Positions 26,913-36,420 of a DNA stretch of 64,000 nt are shown piece after piece. Source of the stretch: Pleurocapsa sp. PCC 7327. Lineage in GTDB: Bacteria; Cyanobacteriota; Cyanobacteriia; Cyanobacteriales; Microcystaceae. Each line of letters opens with the position of its first letter. The first letter of the stretch is position 1. Both the position numbers and the translations under genes were made by a program. Location of the stretch: assembly GCF_000317025.1 (NCBI RefSeq), contig NC_019689.1:4697501-4761500 (forward strand), in the 5' to 3' direction. A model generated the notes under the pieces. The model searched no databases. It was not told the origin of the DNA and saw only the letters and a list, made by a program, of their open reading frames with translations.

Positions 26913-27926
26913 TTACTGCCACTTCTGAGCGACAATTTCGGCGAGATCGACGACTCGCTGAGAATAGCCCCACTCGTTGTCATACCAAGCAACCACTTTC
27001 ACCATGTCGCCGCCCATGACCATGGTTAGGCTAGCATCGACGATCGAGGAACAGTCAGTTCCTTGATAATCGGAAGATACCAGTGGCAGGTCGCTATATT
27101 GCAGAATCCCCTTCAAAGAACCTTCGGCGGCTGACTTAAGAACTTCATTAACCTGTTCGGCAATGGTGCTTTTTTCGACTTGAACGACGAGATCGACGAC
27201 GGAGACGTTAGGCGTAGGAACCCGCAAGGCAATCCCGTTCAGTTTGCCTTTCAATTCTGGCAGCACGAGCGCGACTGCTTTTGCCGCACCTGTAGAGGTA
27301 GGTACGATGTTAATGGCTGCTGCTCTTGCCCGTCGCAAGTCGCGGTGGCTGGCATCGAGCAAGCGTTGGTCGCCCGTGTAGCTGTGAGTCGTCGTCATCG
27401 TTCCTTTGACAATGCCAAAGTGTTCGTGCAGCACTTTGGCAACGGGCGCTAAACAGTTAGTGGTACAGCTTGCGTTGCTAAGGATTGTATGCTTGCCATG
27501 TTCGTAGTCGTTGTGATTGACCCCAACGACATAAGTTCCCACGTTTGCACCCTTACCTGGGGCGGTAATTAGAACTTTTTTCGCACCTGCGGCGATATGC
27601 TTCGATGCCCCTTCTTCGTCAACAAAAACGCCCGTCGATTCAATGATTAAATCGATTCCCCAGTCAGCCCAGGGCAAGTTTAGGGGGTTGCGATCCGATA
27701 CGCACTTGATAGTTTTGCCGTTAACAATTATCGAATTTTCATCGGCGCCGATATCGGCGTTCAATTTGCCGAGCATCGAATCGTATTTAAGTAGATGGGC
27801 ATTGGTTTTAGGATCGGAAGTATCGTTGATCCCCACAACTTCTAACTGGCTGTTTTCTCTTCCTAGCCAGCATCTTAGAAAGTTACGTCCAATGCGCCCG
27901 AACCCGTTGATCGCTACTCTAATCAC
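26913..27926 (-). CDS. gap2: Glyceraldehyde-3-phosphate dehydrogenase, Gap2 type
   Basis: Calvin-cycle GAPDH reducing 1,3-bisphosphoglycerate with NAD(P)H. The N-terminal [18 protein letters not shown] is of the cyanobacterial Gap2/plastid type. The catalytic Cys is in [15 protein letters not shown] (about 154) and its His partner in [19 protein letters not shown]. The C-terminal [17 protein letters not shown] is conserved. 337 residues, full length, ATG start. Gap2 is the photosynthetic isoform, distinct from the glycolytic Gap1. The gene stands alone, divergent from murC across 393 bases. Confidence 0.96.
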   Translation of the reverse strand: MIRVAINGFGRIGRNFLRCWLGRENSQLEVVGINDTSDPKTNAHLLKYDSMLGKLNADIGADENSIIVNGKTIKCVSDRNPLNLPWADWGIDLIIESTGVFVDEEGASKHIAAGAKKVLITAPGKGANVGTYVVGVNHNDYEHGKHTILSNASCTTNCLAPVAKVLHEHFGIVKGTMTTTHSYTGDQRLLDASHRDLRRARAAAINIVPTSTGAAKAVALVLPELKGKLNGIALRVPTPNVSVVDLVVQVEKSTIAEQVNEVLKSAAEGSLKGILQYSDLPLVSSDYQGTDCSSIVDASLTMVMGGDMVKVVAWYDNEWGYSQRVVDLAEIVAQKWQ

Positions 27927-28319
27927 TGCGTCTTGCCCTCTATGATTTCGTTCAATACATTAAAACAATATTAATTGACCCCGATCATATCGCAAAGCTC
28001 GCACAATTCGATCCCTAAAATGCTAACTTTTTCTTGCTACGCTTGGTTGACATCCTTTCTCTATTGAAAAATATGCATTTTAAATTTTTAATACGTTTAA
28101 AGAAACATCTGTCTCGTCACTCAGTCTTTATTCGAGTAAGTCTAATCCCGATTGCGGGAGCATAAGAATGGATGCATGACGAAATCCAGTAATACTCGCA
28201 CGAAAAACTTGGTTTCTACTGCGATCGCGCTTATTATTAAAGTGTACGCAAGTACCAAGTGCCCCTTAGCCCAAGCCATATTACCTTCAAGCCTTGTGGT
28301 GTGTCAGGAGAGATAAATA
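27927..28319. other. Intergenic between gap2 and murC
   Basis: No gene is seen. The stretch must hold two divergent promoters. AGGAG at 28306-28310, 9 bases before the GTG start of murC, is the clear Shine-Dalgarno. A GTACGCAAGTAC palindrome at 28243 is only a loose match to regulator boxes. Confidence 0.5.
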
Positions 28320-29831
28320 GTGAAAACGGTTGATTTTAGCGGAAGACCCTTCCATTTTATCGGTATAGGCGGGATCGGGATGTCAGCCCTCGCCTATATC
28401 CTTGCCAAACGTCGGCTGCCCGTTTCTGGTTCCGATCTTCGTCCCAGTCACATTACCGAACGATTGCAGTCCGTCGGTGCCTATATTTTTAACCGCCAAG
28501 AAGCCACCAATCTAGAACTGTTTCAATCGCTCGATCCCGGTGCTTGCGAACCTTTACCAATTTTAGCCGGAGCGGGACAAACTGGCACAACAACCAATGG
28601 CAGTGGAGCAAGCAAGTTTGCTCAGTACCTCAGTCAAACCAGTTGGCGCGAGAGCCTACCTCAAGTGGTCTGCTCGACTGCGATTGGAAAAAGCAATTCA
28701 GAGTATTTGGCCGCTAAAGAAAAAGGCTGTCCGATCTTTCATCGTTCTGACGTTTTAGCTGCTCTAATCTCAGAATATCACAGCCTTGCCGTTGCTGGCA
28801 CCCATGGGAAAACCACGACCAGTAGTTTAATCGGCTACGTATTGCTCAAAGCGGGATTAGATCCGACTATCATAGTCGGCGGCGAAGTAGATGCTTGGGA
28901 AGGTAATGCCCGTCTAGGAGAGGGACGATACCTCGTCGCCGAAGCAGACGAATCTGATGGTTCTTTGGTCAAACACGCTCCCAAAATCGGGATTGTCACC
29001 AATATCGAACTCGACCATCCGGATCGCTATCAGAATTTAGAACAAGTAATCGATATCTTTGAAAGGTTTTCCGCTCAATGCGAAACGACGATTGGCTGCA
29101 TCGATTGCGAAACAGTTCGAGAACGTCTCAAACCACAAATTAGCTATAGTCTCGATTCGTCTAAGAATGCCCACTATACCGTTACAGAGATAACCCACCA
29201 TCCCGGCGGCAGTCTGGCTAAGGTATGGGAGCGAGGCAAGTTACTGGGGACGATGCAAGTGGGGCTACCCGGTCAGCACAATCTTAGCAATGCTTTGGCT
29301 GCCGTGGCGGCAGGACGGTTACTGGGACTTGAGTTTGAGGTGATTGCCGACGCGATCGCAACCTTTGGGGGAGCCAAGCGACGGTTTGAGTTACGCGGGG
29401 ATTGCCATGGCATTACCTTGATCGACGACTACGCCCATCACCCCAGCGAAATCCGCGCCACGCTAGCAGCTGCTCGCGTAAAGATCTCTCAAAAGCAGAA
29501 CGCGCGAGTGGTGGCAATTTTTCAACCGCACCGCTACAGCCGTACCGCTACTTTCCTCGACGAATTTGCGACGGCTTTTGATGATGCCGACTTGGTTGTC
29601 GTGACTGACATTTACAGTGCTGGCGAGGTGAATCTCCACCAACTAGACGGTCAGCAAGTTGCCGACGCGATCGCCAGTCATCGCGATCGGGTAATTTACC
29701 ATCCCACTTTAAAAACCTTGGGAGCTAAATTAAAAGAAATTCTCCAACCAGAAGACTTGGCTCTATTTCTGGGCGCGGGAAATCTCAATCAGACGATACC
29801 CGAATTAATTGCTCTTTATAGTGGCAATTAA
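28320..29831 (+). CDS. murC: UDP-N-acetylmuramate--L-alanine ligase
   Basis: Adds L-Ala to UDP-MurNAc in peptidoglycan synthesis. The N-terminal FIGIGGIGMSALAYIL binds the UDP substrate. The ATP loop is AGTHGKTTTSS (about 160-170), the Mg/ATP site AEADESDGSL, and YAHHPSEIRATL is diagnostic of MurC. GTG start with a good AGGAG. The segment after residue 75 (about 78-105, rich in Gly/Thr) is longer than in the Synechocystis protein I recall and may be a small insertion. It is followed by murB after 98 bases, the usual cyanobacterial pairing. Confidence 0.96.
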   Translation: MKTVDFSGRPFHFIGIGGIGMSALAYILAKRRLPVSGSDLRPSHITERLQSVGAYIFNRQEATNLELFQSLDPGACEPLPILAGAGQTGTTTNGSGASKFAQYLSQTSWRESLPQVVCSTAIGKSNSEYLAAKEKGCPIFHRSDVLAALISEYHSLAVAGTHGKTTTSSLIGYVLLKAGLDPTIIVGGEVDAWEGNARLGEGRYLVAEADESDGSLVKHAPKIGIVTNIELDHPDRYQNLEQVIDIFERFSAQCETTIGCIDCETVRERLKPQISYSLDSSKNAHYTVTEITHHPGGSLAKVWERGKLLGTMQVGLPGQHNLSNALAAVAAGRLLGLEFEVIADAIATFGGAKRRFELRGDCHGITLIDDYAHHPSEIRATLAAARVKISQKQNARVVAIFQPHRYSRTATFLDEFATAFDDADLVVVTDIYSAGEVNLHQLDGQQVADAIASHRDRVIYHPTLKTLGAKLKEILQPEDLALFLGAGNLNQTIPELIALYSGN

Positions 29832-29929
29832 TTTAAATTGACACTTTTAGTTTTGACTGCCAATTTAGACTCGGTTCCCCTCACAAAAGTTCGAGCTATC
29901 CTTTAATCAGTTTCTGTGTCAGCAATCCT

Positions 29930-30859
29930 ATGGTTTTGTCTTCTGCCCCCTCGCCGATTCATTTGCCGGGTACTGAATGTTTCATTCGCCCCCGAGTCTC
30001 TCTGGCAGACTTTACCTCCTATCGAGTCGGCGGACTGGCGCAATGGTATGTAGCCCCGCGCAATTGGAACGAACTGCAAGCCACCTTCGAGTGGTTTCGA
30101 GGTCAAGATCTGCCCCTGCTCCTATTGGGTGCTGGCTCGAATTTACTCATCAGCGATCGTGGCATCCCCGGTTTAGTCCTTAGCACTCGCTACCTGCGGC
30201 GCACCCATTTCGATCCCGAAACGGCAAGAATAACGGCAAGCGCGGGCGAACCCATCGCTCGCCTCGCCTGGCAGGTGGCTAAACGGGGTTGGCGAGGCTT
30301 AGAATGGGCGGTTGGCATTCCCGGGACGGTTGGCGGAGCGGTGGTCATGAATGCAGGCGCTCACAACCACTGCGCTGCCCAATATCTGGTCAGCACCACC
30401 GTTCTTTCCCCCGATGGAACCCTAGAGGAGCTAACCCCTGACGCTTTGAACTACAGCTATCGAACTTCGGCATTGCAAGGCGGCAATCGGCTAGTTATCG
30501 AAGCTACCTTCCAACTACAACCGGGCTTTAGTCGAGATGAGGTGATGGAAACTACCAATCGCAACCTCCAACAGCGCAAAAGTTCCCAACCCTACGATCG
30601 CCCTAGTTGCGGCAGCGTTTTTCGCAATCCTACGCCACATGCAGCCGGATGGCTCATCGAACAACTGGGGTTAAAAGGCTATCGCATCGGCAACGCGGAA
30701 GTCGCTCGCCGCCACGCTAACTTTATCCTCAACTGCGGCAATGCTAAAGCAGACGATATCTTTCGCTTGATCCGCTACGTCCAGGAACGAGTCGAATCCC
30801 ATTGGTCGGTGTTGCTAGAACCAGAAGTAAAAATCTTGGGAGAGTTTTCACTTATCTAA
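29930..30859 (+). CDS. murB: UDP-N-acetylenolpyruvoylglucosamine reductase
   Basis: NADPH- and FAD-dependent enzyme that makes UDP-MurNAc, one step before MurC. The FAD-binding regions are SYRVGGLAQWY, LGAGSNLLISDRGIPG (about 68-83) and GLEWAVGIPGTVGGAV (about 126-141). The catalytic Ser is in CGSVFRNP (about 227) and the final Glu in LEPEVKILGE. 309 residues, ATG start. It sits immediately downstream of murC on the same strand. Confidence 0.96.
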   Translation: MVLSSAPSPIHLPGTECFIRPRVSLADFTSYRVGGLAQWYVAPRNWNELQATFEWFRGQDLPLLLLGAGSNLLISDRGIPGLVLSTRYLRRTHFDPETARITASAGEPIARLAWQVAKRGWRGLEWAVGIPGTVGGAVVMNAGAHNHCAAQYLVSTTVLSPDGTLEELTPDALNYSYRTSALQGGNRLVIEATFQLQPGFSRDEVMETTNRNLQQRKSSQPYDRPSCGSVFRNPTPHAAGWLIEQLGLKGYRIGNAEVARRHANFILNCGNAKADDIFRLIRYVQERVESHWSVLLEPEVKILGEFSLI

Positions 30860-30983
30860 AGCTGTCGCGATCGCCAGGAAAGGCTAAGATTAACTAGAGG
30901 TTGATTTCCTTCAACCGAGCAAGTATAAATACTTGCTCTTGTCGATCTTGAATTCTAGATTACTCAACTGATTTTAAAGAGAT

Positions 30984-31319
30984 ATGGCAAAAGGACAAGG
31001 ATTTGGGTTTGGGTTAGGACAGCTCAAAGAGGCTTTCCAGAAAGCCAAGCAAGTTCAAGAAGGCGCTAAAAAACTCCAAGAAGAATTGGAGCAAATGGAA
31101 ATTCAGGGACAAAGCAGCGATGGTTCGGTAAAAGTTATCCTCAGTGGCAACCAAGAACCCCGTCGCGTAGAAGTCTCTCCAGAAGCCGTCGCTAAAGGTG
31201 CAGAGGCACTGTCCGAACTCGTAACTGAGGCGATGACAGATGCCTACAATAAATCGACAGAAACGATGCGGACGCGGATGGAAGAACTTACTAGCGGTCT
31301 GAATCTTCCCGGAATGTAG
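30984..31319 (+). CDS. YbaB/EbfC nucleoid-associated protein
   Basis: Small dimeric DNA-binding protein of 111 residues. The N-terminal helix region ([22 protein letters not shown]) and the strand set [22 protein letters not shown] are typical of the family. The C-terminal [17 protein letters not shown] helix closes the fold. ATG start. It lies downstream of murB and may share its transcript. Confidence 0.92.
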   Translation: MAKGQGFGFGLGQLKEAFQKAKQVQEGAKKLQEELEQMEIQGQSSDGSVKVILSGNQEPRRVEVSPEAVAKGAEALSELVTEAMTDAYNKSTETMRTRMEELTSGLNLPGM

Positions 31320-31576
31320 AGCGATAGGAGTTAGGGAGTCAAGTAGAGAAAGGCGCTCCAAAGTGCGGACGCAGGAAAATCCTTAACCGCACCCGCGCCT
31401 GCGTCGTCGATCGCTTTGTCTCCCCAGTCTCTCTTTATGTCAATCTCGCGCTGAATCTTCAAAACAAGATGGTATAAAATAATAAGTTTCTCTTCTGTAG
31501 CGGTTCTCGGAATAAATGAGATATAAGAGAGCAGAGCGGCGATCGCCGTTGTTGTTCAGGAAAATGCCAAAACTCT

Positions 31577-32833
31577 ATGAAAGTTAGTATACAACCAGCG
31601 CTAAGCGACTCCCACCTAGATGCCAATCAAGCTAGAAGTCAGCGCCAATTGTCTTTGTCAATCGCCGCGATAGCCGAGGATCGAGAGCAATCGCTACCGT
31701 TAAATCTCTGTTTGGTACTCGATCATAGCGGCTCTCTGACCGGACGACCCTTAGAAACGGTCAAAGAAGCTGCTATTCGTCTTATCGAACGATTGAGCCA
31801 CAGAGATCGCCTCTCGGTGGTTGCCTTCGACCATCGCGCCAAAGTCATCGTCCCCAATCAAACCGTGACGGAGCTTAGCAAAGTTAGGCATCAGATTCAA
31901 CAGTTAGAACCTGCTGGAGGCACTGCGATCGACGAGGGGATGAAGCTGGGAATCATAGAAGCGACGAAAGGAAAAAACAATACAGTTTCCCAAATTTTAC
32001 TTTTGACCGATGGCGAGAACGAACACGGAGACAACCAGCGCTGTTTAAAACTCGCTCAGTTGGCATCAGAATACAATATCACCATCAACACGCTTGGTTT
32101 TGGCACTCACTGGAATCAGGATGTCTTGGAAAAAATTGCTGATTATGCTGGGGGAACGCTCAGCTATATCGAAACTCCCGACAAAGTTCTCAGCGAGTTT
32201 AGCCGACTATTTAACCGCCTTCAGTCAGTTGCCTTAACCAATGCACGCCTGTTGCTAGAACTAGCATCCCAGGTGCGCCTTGCCGAACTCAAGCCCATCG
32301 CGCAAGTCGCTCCAGACACTGTAGAGTTAACCTCTCAAATAGAAGGCAACTGCCATCTTATCCGCTTGGGCGATTTAATGACGGGAGATTCGCGAGTCGT
32401 GTTGGTGAATTTGTATTTGAGCCAATTGCCAACCGGAACGCAAACCATTGCTAAAGTGCAAGTGCGTTACGACGATCCGGCTACGTCCCAAGAAGGATTG
32501 CTCACCGAAAAACTGCCCGTCCAAGTAGAGGTGCAGTCCGTCTATCAACCGCAACCCGATCCCCAGGTACAAAAAGCGATTTTGATGCTGGCGAAATACC
32601 GACAAACCCAAATTGCGGAAACCAAACTCAAACAGGGCGATCGCGATGGAGCTGTCACAATGCTACAAACAGCTGCCAAAACAGCATTACAACTTGGAGA
32701 CCAAGGGGCGGCAACCGTTCTCCAGACCAGCGCCACTCGCTTGCAATCGGGGCAAGACCTCTCAGAAGCGGAACGGAAGAAAACGCGGATCGTCGCTAAG
32801 ACAATTTTGCAAGAGAAGACCACCCAAGCGTGA
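31577..32833 (+). CDS. VWA domain-containing protein
   Basis: 418 residues with a von Willebrand A domain (about 40-220) bearing an intact MIDAS site: DHSGS in the first motif, the Thr of GGTAID and the Asp of LLTDGENEHGD. No signal peptide or membrane segment is seen, so it should be cytoplasmic. The C-terminal half has helical, Gln/Ala-rich sequence (LKQGDRDGAVTMLQTAAKTA). Related proteins occur with FHA and protein-phosphatase genes in bacteria; no such partner lies here. ATG start. Confidence 0.85.
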   Translation: MKVSIQPALSDSHLDANQARSQRQLSLSIAAIAEDREQSLPLNLCLVLDHSGSLTGRPLETVKEAAIRLIERLSHRDRLSVVAFDHRAKVIVPNQTVTELSKVRHQIQQLEPAGGTAIDEGMKLGIIEATKGKNNTVSQILLLTDGENEHGDNQRCLKLAQLASEYNITINTLGFGTHWNQDVLEKIADYAGGTLSYIETPDKVLSEFSRLFNRLQSVALTNARLLLELASQVRLAELKPIAQVAPDTVELTSQIEGNCHLIRLGDLMTGDSRVVLVNLYLSQLPTGTQTIAKVQVRYDDPATSQEGLLTEKLPVQVEVQSVYQPQPDPQVQKAILMLAKYRQTQIAETKLKQGDRDGAVTMLQTAAKTALQLGDQGAATVLQTSATRLQSGQDLSEAERKKTRIVAKTILQEKTTQA

Positions 32834-32834
32834 G

Positions 32835-32898
32835 AAAAACTCAACCAGCTAGTTTTATCTCAAGCCGGTTGGTAAATCTCACACTGTTTGAGTTTTTT
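32835..32898 (+). terminator. Candidate terminator after VWA gene
   Basis: AAAAACTCAA (32835-32844) pairs with TTGAGTTTTT (32888-32897) and encloses a second imperfect stem, giving a branched hairpin that ends in a T run. It begins one base after the stop codon of the VWA gene. Confidence 0.5.
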
Positions 32899-33072
32899 CA
32901 ACAAAGCAAGCAAGCGCGCATCCGCTTGTGCCAGTTTGTATACCCAACAGCTTCGCTGGCGTAAGCAGTTGTTGCACAACATCGTTATCCTCCAACTGAA
33001 GTTTCTTCAAGATCTATTCTCTCGTAAAAAACAGCTGGCCGCTCGAAATGTTGGCTGAATTTTAGGGGGAAA

Positions 33073-34071
33073 TTAGTAGCCTGCTTCTTCTTCGTATTCG
33101 GGTTGTTTCTCTTTTTTCTTGTCGGGAATGTTAACCGGAGAAGGCTTATAAGGCTCCGGTTCCGTGTCGTCATCCCAGACATCGCCTCGGACATCATCGT
33201 AGTCTTCGTAATCGTAATCCGGTTCGGGAGCCTTGGGTTCGTAAACAGGGGGTTGGTAGCGAGCCGCAGCGCGCTCTCTTCTGACTTCACCCCAGTTGTC
33301 TTCTTCTAACTCTTCTTCGTATTCATATTCTTCTTCGTAGCGAATCGACTCGGCTTGCCGACGGGGAGGCGGGGCAGCGATAGGCTGTTCCCATTCATCT
33401 TCGTCCCAACGTTCTTCTACCACTGGCTTGCGAGCTTCTACTGGCGTGCGAATGGGAATGCCGCTAGGTAGTTCGTTGCCCGGTTGAACGGTAGACGGAT
33501 ACATCTCTTCTTCTTCTCTTTCCCAAGGGGGTCTGCCGATACCCAAACGTTCTAGGACTCCTACGGTTAATTGTCTGAGGCGCTCTTCTGCCCCTTCAAA
33601 AACGATCAAGCGATTGGGTCCGCTGCTGACCACTTCCTCCATAGAGAGTTCGTAGGTGCTGATGAGTTGCTCGGGAATCTGTGGAAATCCCAAAGAAGCG
33701 ATCGTGATAGTAGAAACTTTGCCATCCTCTAGATTGAATTGGAAGTCCCGAACGCGACCCAGGGGTTCTCCCGTTTCTGTAATTACTTCGCTATTGATCA
33801 AGGAACTGTAGGCATCGATATCGATGGCTTCGAAGACATCTTCATCCTCTACCAAAATGACATCGCCTACTTGCCGGATGCTAGAGATGTACATGTACTG
33901 AGGCATTCCAGAGAGGGCCAGAATGTTATCTCTCAGTCCCAGCGCTACTACTTCTCGGCGATCGATATCGACTAATACTTCTTTAACAACTCCCAACTTT
34001 TTACCTGTGTTGCGAGCGATCACCTGAGTGTTTAAAAATTCGTTACGTAAACGGATGTTATCGGTGGTCAT
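33073..34071 (-). CDS. PRC-barrel domain protein with acidic tail
   Basis: 332 residues. Two PRC-barrel-type domains occupy about 8-80 (VIARNTGKKLGVVKEVLVDID) and 88-160 (VITETGEPLGRVRDFQFNLEDG). The rest, from about 185, is a low-complexity, very acidic, Tyr- and Pro-rich tail (for example EEEYEYEEELEEDNW), probably disordered. Proteins with two PRC-barrel domains and a disordered tail recur in cyanobacteria; the role is unknown. ATG start. It is a stand-alone gene on the minus strand. Confidence 0.85.
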   Translation of the reverse strand: MTTDNIRLRNEFLNTQVIARNTGKKLGVVKEVLVDIDRREVVALGLRDNILALSGMPQYMYISSIRQVGDVILVEDEDVFEAIDIDAYSSLINSEVITETGEPLGRVRDFQFNLEDGKVSTITIASLGFPQIPEQLISTYELSMEEVVSSGPNRLIVFEGAEERLRQLTVGVLERLGIGRPPWEREEEEMYPSTVQPGNELPSGIPIRTPVEARKPVVEERWDEDEWEQPIAAPPPRRQAESIRYEEEYEYEEELEEDNWGEVRRERAAARYQPPVYEPKAPEPDYDYEDYDDVRGDVWDDDTEPEPYKPSPVNIPDKKKEKQPEYEEEAGY

Positions 34072-34550
34072 TTTGTCCTGTAATCGCAGCTATAGCTTCC
34101 TGTAGAAAGTTTGTCTAATGATAATGTTCCAATAGCAATCGGTCGGTCTTGATTTACTGATAATAACTTAAGCTCTATGATTTAATACCTGGCGGGCACT
34201 GGAAGATAGGCTCCTTAAGTTTGTGGGATACTCAATATTTAGCTCGGACTGATATACAAGCAGATTGGTTGGCGCGAGTTAATCTTCAAAAATTGTACTA
34301 GCGAATCCAACTTGTTAATCATTTTAACTAATCGCTTGACATTTGCCCGCTCCAAAAGAGAATTATCTGTCTGCCCAGGAGAATAGAAACTGGATCTGTT
34401 CGGGCATTTTGGTAATTTTTCTAAGATTTTTAGCGCGATCGCGTGCGGGAAAATTATTCTAGAAGAGTTATCTAGAAAAACTATCGGATTAGCTAAGATG
34501 AAACCATATCTAGCTGGCAACCTAAAGTCATTCCATTGCGGTTAAGCGTT
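34072..34550. other. Intergenic, no supported gene
   Basis: The 479-base gap between the PRC-barrel and J-domain genes should carry two divergent promoters. A 93-codon minus-strand frame at 34239-34520 shows no recognisable family or ribosome-binding site, and I do not call it. No structured RNA is apparent. Confidence 0.5.
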
Positions 34551-35240
34551 ATGAGCGTGGCAATGAAAGAGTTAGAGCAATACTACAAAGTGCTGGGCTT
34601 GGAATTAGGGGCATCTCTCGAAGAGATTAACCAAGCTTACAAGGATTTAGCATTTATTTGGCATCCCGATCGCATCCCCAAAGATAATCAACGGCTGCTA
34701 GAAAAAGCCGTTGCCAAACTTCAGGAACTCAACCACGCGCGGGAGCAACTGCGGCAAATCCAAACCAAGGAAAAATCGTCTCGACAGTCCAGGTCAAAAT
34801 CTTCTTCAAAGCCAGCATCGTCCCCAACGCGGGAACGCCCTCAGTCAACTTATTCTCAGGCAAGAAGACCCTACTACAGCGATCTCAGCGGAGCGAACCT
34901 CAGAGGAGCCGATCTCAAAGAAAAAGACCTCTCTGGCAGAAACATGGCTGGTGCCGATCTCAGCGAAGCCGACCTCAGCGATAGCTTTTTACATAACGTT
35001 AATCTCGAAGGTGCCAATTTGTATAGAGCCAATCTATTTCGCGCTAATTTGCTGCAAGCCAATCTCAAACAAGCAAATTTGCAAGAAGCCAAGCTAATTG
35101 GGGCAGATCTGAGCGGAGCCGATCTGCGAGAAGCCGATCTCAGAGGCGCTAAAGTTGGTTCTGGTAATCGTATTCTGGTCAAACTGACAGGAGCTATCCT
35201 TACGGGAGCGATTTTGCCCGATGGGACGATTCATAGTTGA
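34551..35240 (+). CDS. J-domain protein with C-terminal pentapeptide repeats
   Basis: An N-terminal J domain (about 5-70) with the His-Pro-Asp motif in WHPDR should engage a DnaK chaperone. A Ser/Gln/Arg-rich linker leads to about 14 pentapeptide repeats of the A(D/N)LxxA type (from about 110 to 205), forming a right-handed quadrilateral beta-helix. A TTG five codons upstream is possible, but ATG at 34551 gives the natural J-domain start. Cyanobacteria have several J-domain/repeat fusions; client and role are unknown. Confidence 0.88.
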   Translation: MSVAMKELEQYYKVLGLELGASLEEINQAYKDLAFIWHPDRIPKDNQRLLEKAVAKLQELNHAREQLRQIQTKEKSSRQSRSKSSSKPASSPTRERPQSTYSQARRPYYSDLSGANLRGADLKEKDLSGRNMAGADLSEADLSDSFLHNVNLEGANLYRANLFRANLLQANLKQANLQEAKLIGADLSGADLREADLRGAKVGSGNRILVKLTGAILTGAILPDGTIHS

Positions 35241-35250
35241 AGTCGGAAGT

Positions 35251-35379
35251 CGGGGGAGATGGGGAGTGTGGAAAGTGTGGGGAGAGTTCGGAGACTCCGA
35301 AGACAAGGGGACTGGGAGACTGGGAGTGTGGGAAGACAATTAACTACTAACTACTAACCAATCCAAAATCCAAAATAAA
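35251..35379 (+). repeat. Composite G-rich/ACTAAC repeat
   Basis: A G-rich half with repeated GGGGAGTGTGG words is followed by AATTAACTACTAACTACTAA and CCAATCCAAAATCCAAAAT. It lies directly upstream of the broken esterase gene. It is the second of three copies with the same order of parts. Confidence 0.65.
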
Positions 35380-35390
35380 ATTATTGACAA

Positions 35391-35923
35391 GTGGCTGAGC
35401 AATTTACCAAAGGCGGACAAGAAGGTTGGTTTTACGATCGCGGCTATTGGGGAGGATTTTTTCACACTTACGATAATCTTCAGGTGGGCAGAGAATGGGA
35501 TAAGCCGCGTAAGGTTCATATTTTCTTGCCGCGAAATTATGAGATTAGCCAGGAACACTTTCATTTTGGGTGGGAATAGATTCTGCGATGGATGCTTCTT
35601 CCTTCGAGTTTGCGGTTTTTTTCTTTGGGACTCTAGAGTCTTCGGCGCTTCTTTTCGAGGCTTCAAAAACCCTAAACAATCCCGACAAGCGCTTAAAAAT
35701 TTACCTGGACTGGGGTTTAGTAAGAGAAGGAGGTTTTCACAATTCGTTTATTGAAGAGCGTGCCACGGCACGAGGTCGCGAAATGCGGGATATCTTAGTA
35801 AAAGATTTTGGATATCGGGAAAACGAAAATCTGTTTGTTGTCGAAGATCCCACGGGAGAGCATACCGAAGAGTCTTGGTCGAGTCGGATGGAGAATGCTT
35901 TAAAAATCTTCTTTGGAATTTAG
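35391..35923 (+). pseudogene. Broken alpha/beta-hydrolase esterase
   Basis: The N-terminal part starts with GTG at 35391 and runs VHIFLPRNYEISQE, then stops at 35577-35579. From about 35559 another frame reads FWVGIDSAMD and continues to 35923 (GGFHNSFIEERATARGREM, NENLFVVEDPTGEH). Together they match the two ends of a putative esterase (COG2382/COG0627 type) of roughly 280 residues. The middle, with the catalytic Ser elbow, is gone and the frames do not join. An internal deletion plus frame change explains it. A genuine short protein is unlikely. Confidence 0.75.
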
Positions 35924-36015
35924 TTCGCAGCGATCGCAATTTTCTACGAAATTGAGTTGGTTTTGACGCATAACTTCTCCCAATAAAACAGCGATAAAAA
36001 TGCCAGCGAGCTTTT

Positions 36016-36420
36016 CTATCGACGGGGACAGTAGTCCGAACAATCCCTTGCCTCTGAAGTTAAAACCTTAGAAGGGTGAACGGCGCACTTGAGATAAAAG
36101 TTATTGTTAAAAAAATGACACTTAGTGCAGGGAACTTGGCGATCGCGTTTTGCAGTCGTTGATTGTTCGTCAAACGCTTTTAAAAACATCAATCGTTTGA
36201 GTAAGACCGCGACTAACGCAATGGTAAAAACAATCGAGATGGCTAACAAGCCGCTAGAAATCAATAAGATTCCGCTATTATTAGTGCGATCGGCGCTTGG
36301 TTTTCCATTAGTCGGAATCTCAGTTTGTAGTGACTGATTTGAGTAAGCATCACCTCGATAGGCAGCTAAAAAGTTTTGTTCTTTCACCACTGGTTGATAT
36401 AAGTATTCTTCAGCATCCAT
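36016..36420 (-). CDS. Small membrane protein with C-terminal Cys motif
   Basis: 134-residue protein with a start at ATG 36420, set by GGAG nine bases upstream (a longer GTG frame from 36507 exists). One hydrophobic segment (about 54-78, LLISSGLLAISIVFTIALVAV) precedes a soluble tail carrying five cysteines: CTKC, LKCAVHP and CSDYC. The CTKCHFFNNNFYLKCAVHP pattern looks conserved in cyanobacteria, though I know no function. The Cys arrangement could bind metal or a cluster. It sits next to the hairpin-rich stretch at 36528. Confidence 0.65.
   Translation of the reverse strand: MDAEEYLYQPVVKEQNFLAAYRGDAYSNQSLQTEIPTNGKPSADRTNNSGILLISSGLLAISIVFTIALVAVLLKRLMFLKAFDEQSTTAKRDRQVPCTKCHFFNNNFYLKCAVHPSKVLTSEARDCSDYCPRR

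Noticed and set aside
34239-34520. 93-codon minus-strand frame
   Set aside because: No recognisable domain, no ribosome-binding site and composition unlike neighbouring genes; likely chance.
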